This document shows, piece by piece, positions 54,799 to 64,000 of a stretch of 64,000 nt of DNA; position 1 is the stretch's first letter; every line of letters starts with the position of its first letter. The DNA is from Raphanus sativus (Eukaryota; Streptophyta; Magnoliopsida; Brassicales; Brassicaceae). Location of the stretch: assembly GCF_000801105.2 (NCBI RefSeq), contig NC_079516.1:21365043-21429042 (forward strand), given 5' to 3'. The translations under genes were made by a program, and so were the position numbers. The notes beneath the pieces were generated by a model. That model did not search any database. It saw only the letters and a list, made by a program, of their open reading frames with translations, and was not told the DNA's origin.

Positions 54799-55705
54799 AA
54801 TCCCTAAATGATTTTATAAATATTAAAACTTGTAAATAGCTTATTAAATATTAAATTTTATTTATAAGTATTATTAAAAATAGTTCTTGTAAATAACTAA
54901 ATGATACTAAATGATTTTTAATTATATTTTTTAATTACTAGCAATACTAAATGATTTTTAATAGTACTAAAAGATATTTAATTAAAAATAAAAATCATAA
55001 CTAAAAATCATTTTGTATTATTAGTAATTAAAAATTATAATTAAAAATGATTTAGTATTACTAGTAATAGTTAATTATTATTATAAATCGGATAAGTTAT
55101 TACTAATTATAATTTTAATAATACTAAAATATTTTTAATTAAAATCACAATTAAAAATAATTTTGTATTATTATTTTATTAAAAAAAATTAGTATCATTT
55201 AGTTATTTATAAGTAGTATTTTAATATACTTATAAATGAAACTTAATATTATGAATATCTTAATAATTATTATAAGTTTTAATATTTTTAGTAATACTCA
55301 CAAAATTTTGAATAATTAATAAGCTATTTATAAGTTTTAATATTTATAAAATCATTTAAGGATTTATGGTTTAAGAAGATTATTTGGAGGTTTCATAATA
55401 ATAACTATTATTAGTCACTCAATTTAAAAAAATGCAAGTGGTCTAGTGGTTTAGCCTTCCAACAACTGTATTTTTGGTTTTGAAAGATTTTTAAACGACG
55501 TCGTTTTGGACTTAACGAGATTAGAGACGGCCATTAACTCCGTTCAATCATTCCATTATCCGAGTTAACGTCGTGTTTAATTGGTTTAGTCAAATTAAAT
55601 TGATGTTTAAATTGGCTAATCAAACTAAGTTGGTGCTTTAAATGGTCCAAGAGAAAGTTCATGCTTTTTTCAACCAAATTTGAAATTTCGTCATTTAAAT
55701 GACAA

Positions 55706-55750
55706 CTAGATCTTGACCCGCTCGACCGAACGGGTGTCAATTATCATTTT
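55706..55750 (-). mobile_element. Helitron 3' terminus (minus strand)
   Basis: On the minus strand a 7-bp-stem hairpin (CCCGTTC-GGTC-GAGCGGG) is followed by TCAAGATCTAG and T. This is a textbook crucifer Helitron end. The body extends right. Confidence 0.75.
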
Positions 55751-58329
55751 TTGTTTATATTAAATATTATATATGGTTTACAATATGTGTACTAATATAA
55801 TATATTTAAAAATAACAATGTGTTTAATTACACCGAATAATATTTTGCTTTCTACAGTAAGTTACATGACCAATATTTATTGGACATCATATAAACAAAT
55901 CAAACATTTGTATAATTAGATCATGTAAACAAATCAAACATTTGTATAATTAGATTTATGTATAAAATATCTAAAAATATAATTTTTGTTCCTGGAAATC
56001 GAAAACCAATTTCGGAGGAGAAATTCTTGACTGCATCCTTGCAGACGAGACAGTAAGAACCTAAGTTTTTTAATTTAATTTAGCAGTGAAATACTTATTT
56101 AATTCAAGTATGCAATTGAAACACTTATTTCATTCAAGTATGAATTGTTTTTGTGTTTCAAAAGACATGATGTTTCTTTTCCTATTTCTAAACGATTCTA
56201 TTTCTTTCAATATTTCCAATGTTTGATTACACAATCATTAACATAAAACATATATGCATCACTGAATCATGTAAAGAGCTAAGCAGTATGGTGAAGAAAA
56301 TAGCATAATCTATTACTAATCCTCATGTTACTTCTTTTCTTTCATCTCATCAGAAAATCATAGGATAATTCATTAACATATGAGTTCAAAATCTTCTAAG
56401 GAAATTACTAACCGTGTTTTACTCATGTTTAATGGCAAGTGCATTGTCTAAATTTGGTTCAGCTGACGTCTTTTGGTTCTCCAAAAAGGTCAATTAATCA
56501 TGCAGATCAAAGAAAATAGTCTCATTATTTCCATTACATAAGAGAAATGTATTTATGAAGAAGAGAGGTATTTCTAACAGAGCAATACAACTCACAATGC
56601 TAGGAGTAGTGGTACTTCCTGACGAGCACTTGAAAATATGACTAAGACCAGCTCTGCATAAAATGTACAATTCTAAATTAGAACACCATAACTTTCGATA
56701 CATATATTTACTATATGTGTAACAAAAAACTAAAAAAATATACAGGTAATGTAAAATTGAAAACGTTTGCGCAACTGTTGCTTATCAACAATTCATCCTT
56801 TTTGCTGTCTCAACCAATTTATGTCACTCATGTGTCTATCTTTATTATTCATTTGGGAGTACAGAAACCATAACATGGTTTTTTTTGTCACTTCATGGTT
56901 TTACTTTATAGTTTCAAATCATATTTTTTTAAGAATATAAAATAAAAATTTGAACTTAAGCCTCATCTCACCTCCTTATTCACGAGCATATCTCTCTAGA
57001 TTAAGCCACCCCATATTGTTTTCACTTCTTAAATAGCAAAACTTGATATATATGTACTCCACCATTATTGATAGAGTGCATGCACTCATTAAGTAAGAGA
57101 TAGAGAGAGTGTTCTATTACATCAGAAACAGAAACATATATTTTGTAAATCTTTAGAATCAATAAAGTTTGGTTATCCATAGATGCAAATATATATAAAT
57201 ATATACAATGCTCTGTCTCATACCTGTCTACTCATGCTGTAAATATGTTTGTTTTTCTGATTCTTCTTTCTGCTAAATCAATCTCTGAAACACATATATA
57301 CAAATCGTTAGGAGATGTATAATCAGCAAGGACAATTAATGAAAAGGGAAGTTTATACTGATTGATTACCGATAAGTATATCAAATCGAACTTCGACTGA
57401 TTCATTACATGCAATCGAACCTAGATCTCTGTTAACTAAGCCGCATTCCTACTGTTTGATTTTATTTTTTGGTCATAGGAACATTGATCGATCATATGCA
57501 AATAATAAAAACAACTCTAATTGATTAAAATAAATTAATGTATAAACTAAATTTAACCAGGATAAAAAACTAACCTTGATCATAAAAGAGAGTGCAGAAC
57601 TAAAGATCGAACTGATTTCTTATATCTTCTTCCATGGATATATTTTTGTCAAGTTTCATGGATCAAACAACATGCAAGACGGTTCGGCGAAGGGGAAAAA
57701 AATACCGGAGAATGAGAAGTCGATAGAAGGAGAAAGGTTGTTTGCCTGCTTTTCTGGGTTTTTTTTTCCGAAAAAAGCAGTGGGTTAACATTATTAAGAT
57801 AATTAGAAGTCCAATATATTATGACCAACTATATGGGCCAGCTTTAATATAAAAATTCAATTTATGACCTAAAAATATATTTTGTTTTTGTCAAGACCTA
57901 AATATTTATTTTTTCTAAAATAATAAGAGAACAAAATTTAAATTTTATATTCATATTAAAAATCAAAAAAAAAAAATTTAAAATTGATTTATACCAATTT
58001 TTATTCAAAAATAAACATATTTTTAAAAATTGATTTTTACTAAAATATTTTCCAATGACAATTATAAAAATATCAATATATATAAGAAAAAATATAATGA
58101 AAAGGCCAATTTCAAAAAGAATATAGTTTTTATATTTCACAATAATTTTTTTAAATATAGATATATGAATTTAATTATATGATAGTACATATAAAATACT
58201 ATTAATTATATAATGGTACCTATAATATACGATATTTTTTTTCCGAACACACGATAAATTATATGATGACACATATATGATATATAATGGTGACATGAAA
58301 AACATACTAATACATTTTTTAAAAATTAT
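55751..58329. other. AT-rich region between two Helitron ends, no supported gene
   Basis: I found no coding region I can support. Open frames at 56494-56703 and 57576-57788 have no recognisable motif. The termini at 55706 (-) and 58359 (+) point to at least two Helitrons in opposite orientation whose 5' ends I could not place. Confidence 0.45.
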
Positions 58330-58359
58330 ATCTGCGCGGATGTGCGGATCAAAATCTAG
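58330..58359 (+). mobile_element. Helitron 3' terminus (plus strand)
   Basis: The sequence TCTGCGCGGATGTGCGGATC (small hairpin GCGC-GGAT-GTGC) is followed by AAAATCTAG and T. Confidence 0.7.
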
Positions 58360-58860
58360 TTAAAATTAAAGCTCTAAAATCAGAAAATGGTTCAATGCAT
58401 AAGATTTTGTTTTCTTATGTTTTGATTAATTAAATTCATCTGCCATTTTGTTCGCCAATGCATCTGCATATAGAGGTTTTCTTAATTCCAAACATTTTTA
58501 CCTTTTATATTCCGTTTCTATGACGTCTAATTACCACAAAAAACTACGTAATGTATAAAATGCTATGGGTTCATTTGAATTACTGCACTGAACTTAAATG
58601 AAAAATACAAAAAAACAAGGGGGGATTCTAATTTTATAGAAAAAAAAAGTCAAGAAGTCAATACTTGTTTAAGATTTGGGTAGATGAGATTGTCCTAAGA
58701 GTAAGTTAACTTGCCACAGGACAAACAAACAACAAAAAGAGAGAAATCTAAGCTTTTTATGATTTTTTTCACTGAACCTTCACAACCACCAATACCTAAG
58801 ATTAACCCTACAAAGTTAGATGGTCAGACAAAAGACCAAACACAAACACTCAAACTCACA

Positions 58861-58868
58861 TATATATA
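58861..58868 (+). promoter_or_regulatory. TATA box of the CASPL1B gene
   Basis: TATATATA lies 55 bases before the ATG at 58923. Confidence 0.6.
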
Positions 58869-58922
58869 CTCAATCAAACAAAACACTCTTCCACACATTA
58901 CAACACAAAACAATTGCCTCTA

Positions 58923-60298
58923 ATGCAAATGGCGGTTTCAAAGCTTTTATTGGCTGCTACAAGCCGTAAAAGCTGCAAAGTACTCTTAGGGCTAAGAGTA
59001 CTTGCCTTCTCGGCTACACTATCTGCAGCCATTGTGATGGGATTGAACAAAGAGACAAAGACCTTTGTTGTGGGAAACGTTGGAAATACTCCGGTCAAAG
59101 CTACTTTTACTGCTAAATTCCAACACACTCCAGCTTTTGTGTAAACCACTGCTTTAGATTATAAATTTGAGATTCAAATGTTAATTGTTTGTGGACCAAT
59201 CTTGTTGATGATTCTTGGGTTGGGAAAATAGGTTCTTTGTAGTAGCTAATGCAATGGTGAGCTTCCACAACATGTTGATGATTGCTATGCAGTTATCTGG
59301 AGGGAAAAGGGAGTTCGCTGGTTTTCATCTTCTCTCCGTCGCCATTCTCGACATGGTAAACATATATATCACATGTACAGTTATATTAATTAATATATTC
59401 TCCACATGGTAAACTGTAAACATATACGGATGTACAGTTATATGAATATAAAACCACTTATAGGTGGGATAGTGGTAGGTCGACGGATTTCGGGTTGAGG
59501 GTGAGATTTCCAATACTCCCGGGTTCGAATCCCCGCAGCTGCAAACACCTTTAAGTGGCTACACAGATATGAGTCCATTGCTTAGGACTCATTTGAATAT
59601 CCGGGAGAGGATCTATTCGTGGGTTGCACCTCCCACCCGAGGGTTAGGCTTGGTTCCATTAGTGGCCCGGGTTTAACTCTTTTTCTTTTCAAAAAAAAAA
59701 GTTATATGAATATGTTTTCGAGATGGTAAATATACATATGAATATATTAATGTTTCTTAATGTCCTTAGTTGTTAAGGACTAGACCAACTAGTTGGAGAA
59801 GGTTCTTTTTCAAAAAAAAAAACTAGTTGGAGAAGGTGGACTAGTAGATGTTAATTTTTTTTATTTTTCTTTATTTTTTATTTAGCTTCTAATAATATGC
59901 AAAATATATTATGTTCATTTTATGAAACTGAAAACAATATTGGCATATGTTTTGTCGAATATTAGTTTAGAAAAACTGAATTTTCCGAATTTCTGGCTGA
60001 CTTTGCTTCTTCATGGCTCATGCAATAATCGTTAAAACAGCTGAATGTGACACTGATTTCGGCGGCAGCGAACGCGGCGGCGTTCATATCGGAAGTTGGG
60101 AAGAATGGGAACAAACACGCGAGATGGGACAAAATCTGTGACAGATTCGTCACTTACTGCGATCACGGCGCCGGAGCATTGATCACCGCCTTCGCCGGTG
60201 TGGTCCTTATGCTCATTATTTCCGCTATCTCAATATCTCGTCTTGCTCAGCCTTACAAGTGCACCTCAACCGTCGCAACTCCCTCCGTCGTCCCCTGA
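58923..60298 (+). CDS. CASPL1B1: CASP-like protein 1B (CASPL1B), three exons, 199 aa
   Basis: Exons are 58923-59140, 59232-59355 and 60041-60298, with GT-AG introns in frame (GT|GTAAAC to AAATAG|G; ATG|GTAAAC to AAACAG|CTG). The product is a four-pass membrane protein of the CASP/UPF0497 family, small scaffold proteins of the plasma membrane related to those that organise Casparian strips. Visible features are TM1 LLGLRVLAFSATLSAAIVM with the conserved Arg, a loop with NKETKTFVV and FQHTPAFV, TM2 FFVVANAMVSFHNMLMIA, TM3 LLSVAILDMLNVTLISAAAN with the conserved Asp, a loop with DRFVTYCDHGAGAL, and TM4 FAGVVLMLIISAISIS. The length matches Arabidopsis CASPL1B proteins. I favour 1B1 over 1B2 because a secreted-peptide relic like those near AT5G44550 follows; that assignment is inference. 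A second ATG at 58929 could serve instead. Intron 2 holds a SINE. Confidence 0.93.
59450..59700 (+). mobile_element. tRNA-derived SINE in intron 2 of CASPL1B, TSD GTTATATGAATAT
   Basis: A perfect 13-bp duplication GTTATATGAATAT flanks it (59437-59449 and 59701-59713). Internal RNA polymerase III promoter boxes are visible: box A (GGTGGGATAGTGGTAGG, about 59463) and box B (GGGTTCGAATCCC, about 59520). It ends in a run of ten A. The orientation is the same as the gene. Confidence 0.93.
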
Positions 60299-60930
60299 AA
60301 GTATCACCTCCACCCTCTCGTCTAACACACACACGTCTCGTTCCCTTGTTTCCTTACTTCTTTGCTTTGTTGAGTGTTTTCGTGTGTGTATACGTCGTCA
60401 GTGATTGTGTAAGCATGTAAGCATTTCTCTTTTCTCTTACTCTGTTAGTAATCAAACTTTCTTCTCTTGTGCTTCGTGTTCTTTTGTTTTGTTTTGGGCT
60501 TTCTTAAATACAATCTGATGACCCAACTATAATCGAAGTTGACATGTGGTATGATGTGAACCAAGTATCCGGCTGCTTCATCACATATATGATGTACTAT
60601 TGGTATATACATAGTACACAGTTACAAATAGTTAACTCTATGTGAAATCTTGCTGCATGAAAATACAACTAGTAAACAATAATTTATTGAATCTTGTGAT
60701 GGTTAGCTATGAACTTTTTAGATTATACAATGCATTTTTGAATCTTATAATGGTTGGGTATGAACGTTTTAGATAAAAACTGTGAATGGCGATACATCTC
60801 TCAAGGTCATGCTTGAATCATGAAGCCTTAGTTCGAAAACTAGTTTAGGAGAGTGGTAGAAACCCAACTTAAAAAATGCCAACGTTTTTTTCCTTATCGA
60901 ATACATCCGTTCTCCAAAATCAATATGGCC
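60299..60930. other. CASPL1B 3' region and intergenic spacer
   Basis: The 3' UTR presumably ends within about 200 bases. No further gene was seen. Confidence 0.5.
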
Positions 60931-60933
60931 ACT

Positions 60934-60941
60934 TATAAATA
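60934..60941 (+). promoter_or_regulatory. TATA box of the secreted-peptide pseudogene
   Basis: TATAAATA lies 72 bases before the former start codon at 61006. Confidence 0.6.
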
Positions 60942-61005
60942 AAGCCCTGATAAAGCTCTAAACAGACACATAATCACAAGGCAGCTCAACAAACACCAAG
61001 CAACA

Positions 61006-61205
61006 GTGTCAAAAGTCTCAAAGGCTTCTTATCTCAGTTTACTCCTCGCTGTCGTCTTCTTCCTCGGTTCTCAACCTGCATTCTCACTTCGTGCCCCAAA
61101 ACCGCAATCAGAACCAGCATCACCACAGACCATAATGGATGATTCGTCTTCAATGGGAAAGATCGACCATGCAAAATCCATGATTGCTGGATTCTGTTTG
61201 ATCTA
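61006..61205 (+). pseudogene. Small secreted-peptide precursor relic (possibly PROSCOOP-cluster related)
   Basis: The frame reads V/M-SKVSKASYLSLLLAVVFF, a signal peptide ending near SQPAFS. A charged pro-region with PQSEPASPQTIMDDSSSM and KIDHAKSMIAGF follows, then it ends abruptly in CLI and a stop at the junction with an LTR. The expected start codon is GTG, not ATG, while the TATA box and leader look intact. The combination resembles small secreted proteins encoded near the Arabidopsis SCOOP cluster (AT5G44565-AT5G44585), close to CASPL1B1. No SCOOP SxS core motif remains, so the family is a guess. Loss of both the start codon and the C-terminus makes it dead. Confidence 0.5.
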
Positions 61206-61542
61206 GAAATGGTATATTTGTAGAATCATAACAATAAAAGATTTAAGAATTGGATTCTTAAATCTTTGAGGCTTAGGAGAAATCAACAAAGAAATCAAAT
61301 AGAAATGGAACATCAAATAGATTTTATTGATCATAGATTCATTACAAAATGATATGAAATGTAAAGTGAATCTATGAATCTCTACATGAAGTGTTCATAA
61401 GTGTAAGAATGAGAGAGAGATCCCCTTACTAAAGAGAAGTCACCTTATTTATACAAGGATGAAGCCTAGGGCATTTCTAGTCAAATGGGCCTAGCTTATT
61501 GTCTAATGGGCCTTGAGAGAGGATGTAAATCCACCCCCAACA
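61196..61542 (-). mobile_element. Copia-type LTR (minus strand)
   Basis: On the minus strand it starts TGTTGGGGGTGGATTTAC (61542) and has a TATA box, TATAAATAAGG, near 61448. The right-adjacent minus-strand sequence (GGAGGGACTTAC) looks like a polypurine tract, so this may be a 3' LTR with part of the interior to its right. The left end is near 61196 and no target duplication was found. Confidence 0.55.
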
Positions 61543-61639
61543 GTAAGTCCCTCCAAGTTCGTAGAGAGAGATGAAGTCGATCTCGGTGAATTTCACGAAT
61601 AGGGTTTATTAGACAATTAACTAGACACATTCATGCTTG

Positions 61640-61905
61640 TGACGACTTAGACAAGTTTAGTTTGAACTTGTGCTTAGTAGAAGGCGAGTTTACTTTAAAC
61701 TCGTGCTTAATGAAAGACGAGTTTACTGGACTCACGCTGAGACAGAGGTGAATTTACTGAGAACTCGTGCCTACTAGAAGGAGAGTTTCTGTAAATTCAT
61801 GCCTAGCCAAAGGCGAGTTTTTGTAAACTCGTGTCTAACAATAAGCGAGTCGACCGTAAACTCGTGCCTGATAAAAAGCAAATTCAATTTAAACTTGTGC
61901 TTAGA
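61640..61905 (+). repeat. Tandem array of about 37-bp palindromic units, about 7 copies
   Basis: Degenerate units follow the form AAGGCGAGTTTACTT-TAAACTCGTGCCTA. Each contains an inverted pair, CGAGTTT ... AAACTCG. The array lies between the copia LTR and the CACTA-type gene. Confidence 0.8.
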
Positions 61906-62013
61906 ATACACGTTTACCGAACTATTGCCGACCCGAAGTCTCGTGTTGAGATCGTGTGTACCGAGCAAATTGTTGGCGTTCGGGCGAACAGGCTTACTGC
62001 TCACTACAGAGAG

Positions 62014-63626
62014 ATGTTCGGTGAGCCTGGTAGTCAGTTAGACCCGCCAGGTTCTTCTTCAGGTGCCGGCGGTTCCGGTTCTTCAGATCAGGAGTCTGTT
62101 CCCGAGACTCAGCATTTTTTTCCTCCGATGCCTCCTCCGATGGCTCATCCGATGGCTCCTCCGGTGGCTCCTCCGGTAGCTCCTCCGATGGCTCCTCCTA
62201 AGATTCCCGCCGCTGTTCATTCCGATCTCATGGTGCCACCTACTGTTCCCTTCTCGCAGTACACTGTCGAGGATATTCTCGGTATGCCAGGCAGAGCTGG
62301 TTTACCAATCATAGACCCCGACAGACCCGACGGGATTTTGTGGTAAGTGCATTTTTAATTAATTATTTTAATTTATAACTTCATTAAATAATTTAAATTT
62401 TCATTTTTTCCAGGTTTGGGGTTGACAATTGCCTTGCGACAGATGTAACCGAGACGATTAAAGGTTACTTCTCCATGGCGCATCCAAACTGGAAGTTGAC
62501 GCCGATCTACATCAGAAAGACGTGGTTCAAGATTTACGCTGTAAGTAATTCTATTAATTAATTATTTTATATTTTTTTCTTAAAATAACAGATTATTAAT
62601 TATTATTTTTTGCAGCAAAAGTATCATTGGTCTATCGGGGTCAGTGAGAGAGTGAGGAAGGCGTTTTACGGGAAGGCGCAAGTTCGCTTGGCGGACACGG
62701 TTTGCAACTGGAAGGGCGACTGGAACGTCAAGGGATACACCCGTGGCAAACCCGCTGAGCTTACCACGGGTGTTTGGGACGGCCTCATCCGTTACTGGAA
62801 GGATCCCAACTCCATTAGGATCGCAAACATTTGTGCTGCCGCCCGTAACACGGTAGACGAGCACGGTAACTGCCCGATGCTACACTCTGCGGGCCAAAAA
62901 CCCCATGCCGGTGTCCGTTTGCAAATGGTATGTAATTAAATAATAATTTTTAATTATTAATTTTAATATAAATATATTTCTAACAATTTTCTTAAATATT
63001 TTTAGGCCAAAGAGTTGGGACGTCTCCCGACTCTTCCGGAACTTTACGAGCGGACCCACAAGAACAAGGCGGGCCAGTTTTTAGATGGCAAGTCCGAGCT
63101 AATCTACAACGACGTTATTGCTCGGGTTGAGGAGCGCCAGACTCAGCTGACCCAGCAGTCCGCCGACGGATTACCCGTTACCTTATCCACAACTGAAGTG
63201 GATAAGATTTACGAGGAGGTAAATTTTTTAACATTATATCTTTTTAATTATTAATTCATTAAATTTACCTTTTAAATTTAACTAACAAATATATTTTTTT
63301 TTGTTTTTAAGGTTGTCCCTAAGAAAAAGGGACGTACGTTGGGGATCGGTTCCGTCAATGATGTCCCGAGAGCGACATCGTCTTATGCTCAGAGACAGAC
63401 CGAAGAAGTCACTCAGTTGCGTTCCGAGCTGGGCGCGACCAAAAGCCGTGTGAGTGGACTCGAGGCCTTCATCAACGTTATAGCGTCCACAAACCCGGAA
63501 TGGGAAGCTTTGTTGAGGAACATAAAACAACAAAATCCCATTCTAGGCGAGTCATCGGGCACACATAACGAGGAGGATGTTACGAGGAGGAGCGATGAAT
63601 TCTACGAGGCCATGAATGAGCCTTAG
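62014..63626 (+). CDS. Ptta/En-Spm (CACTA) Transposase_24-type protein, five exons, 431 aa
   Basis: Exons 62014-62342, 62414-62540, 62616-62927, 63006-63218 and 63312-63626 join in frame through GT-AG introns, for example TG|GTAAGT to TTCCAG|G. The N-terminus is Ser/Gly-rich, then has repeated PPMAP/PPVAP blocks. The core contains [64 protein letters not shown] and a C-terminal coiled-coil-like [20 protein letters not shown]. This is the plant transposase family Ptta/En/Spm (Transposase_24) from memory, a TnpA-like accessory of CACTA elements that probably binds subterminal repeats. The frame is intact across all exons. The start is the first ATG of the frame; the frame is open upstream to the array, so the N-terminus is uncertain. 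Confidence 0.82.
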
Positions 63627-63814
63627 TTTTTTTAGTTTTTTTTCGGTTTATGTATTATAAAATCCAAAACTTAATTATATATAAAATATTTTGTTGCTTT
63701 TGAATTTTATTTAAAATTTATTTATAAACCCAAATATTTAAATACGTTTATTTTATTAAATTAATAATTATTATATCAAATAATATTTTTATTAATTCGA
63801 AAATTGGCATTATA

Positions 63815-64000
63815 CGAGTTATTTACGTCGAAATGATTTCCGAGGAATTTACGAGGAAAGTCTTACGAAGTTTTTACGAGGAAAATGTTTCAACGATTCT
63901 ACATGGACTTTACGAGGAAACCTTTTCATGGATATTACATCGAATTTACGAGGATTTGTTTTCAAGGATCTTACGTGTAAGTAACGACGCGTGTTTCGCG
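63815..64000 (+). repeat. CACTA-type subterminal repeats
   Basis: TTTACGAGGAA or close variants occur about seven times at short spacing after a very AT-rich 3' UTR, for example at 63850, 63887, 63911 and 63947. They run to the window edge. Such arrays are typical binding sites near CACTA ends. The terminal CACTA sequence itself is outside the window. Confidence 0.7.

Larger units (their letters stand above)
54021..55703. mobile_element. Foldback element with long inverted arms (about 1.2 kb without the nested MITE)
   Basis: The left arm from about 54021 and the reverse complement of the right arm from 55703 match over several hundred bases. Shared landmarks are TTTCAAATTTGGTTGAAAAA, AGCATGAACTTTCTCTTGGA, GGAAGGCTAAACCACTAGAC and TTATTATTATGAAACCTCCA. 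Similarity continues past the nested MITE into the AT-rich centre, so most of the element can fold on itself. The right arm has about 80 bp extra. There is no ORF. The target duplication was not found, because a Helitron end adjoins the right terminus. Confidence 0.78.

Noticed and set aside
59463..59535. tRNA gene
   Set aside because: Box A and box B are present but there is no cloverleaf; the poly-A tail and 13-bp duplication identify a SINE.
1..64000. CRISPR array or prokaryotic operon
   Set aside because: The short repeats found are plant transposon arrays without spacers or cas genes; all other evidence is plant nuclear.

Overview
This is plant nuclear DNA, almost certainly from a Brassica-type crucifer. 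The evidence is intron-bearing genes with Arabidopsis-like products (a CASP-like membrane protein, an NYN/C2H2 nuclease relic), TTTAGGG-like plant telomeric motifs, Brassicaceae-type Helitron termini and plant retrotransposon lineages. About 80% of the window is mobile DNA. Only one clearly functional host gene (CASPL1B-like, 58923-60298, +) is visible. There are a few small-peptide candidates and several gene relics. I see no tRNA, rRNA or CRISPR array.

Layout. 1-4.6 kb: a LINE on the minus strand with intact ORF1 and an ORF2 that stays open to the window edge. 5.6-10.75 kb: a second, decayed LINE split by a solo LTR (8488-10617) that carries a 444-bp terminal duplication. 10.7-17.5 kb: Helitron ends, a small secreted-peptide ORF, an NYN/C2H2 pseudogene, an LTR relic and an RPA/DUF223 pseudogene. 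19336-25090: a Mutator-like element (MULE) with 9-bp target duplications, a broken transposase, a broken convergent DUF1985 gene, a large hairpin and many AGACGACTTA palindromes. It sits in one copy of a direct repeat whose other copy shows the empty site. 26587-37578: a second, non-autonomous MULE (about 1.4 kb without insertions) holding a 2957-bp solo LTR and a young non-autonomous LTR retrotransposon with a tRNA-Asp primer site. 38241-39464: a Helitron abutting the end of another. 42129-48503: a defective Ty1/copia element. 49111-53446: a solo LTR holding a very young GAG-only retrotransposon (49813-52751). 54.0-55.7 kb: a foldback element with a nested 469-bp MULE-type MITE. 58.9-61.2 kb: the host island, with CASPL1B (a SINE in intron 2) and a small secreted-peptide pseudogene cut by an LTR. 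61.9-64 kb: part of a CACTA-type element with an intact five-exon Transposase_24 gene and subterminal repeats.

How it fits together. The window is best read as a nested insertion history. I defined nine insertions by target-site duplications (TSDs) that I could read on both sides, most of them perfect, so much of the relative order of events is recoverable. The most unusual signals are the hairpin plus palindrome family in the 19.3-kb MULE, the unrecognised 308-aa ORF of the 30.4-kb element, the GAG ORF that ends inside its own LTR, and two unrelated elements that each carry tandem arrays of short palindromes. All calls come from reading the sequence by eye. Family names that rest on remembered homology are marked as such.
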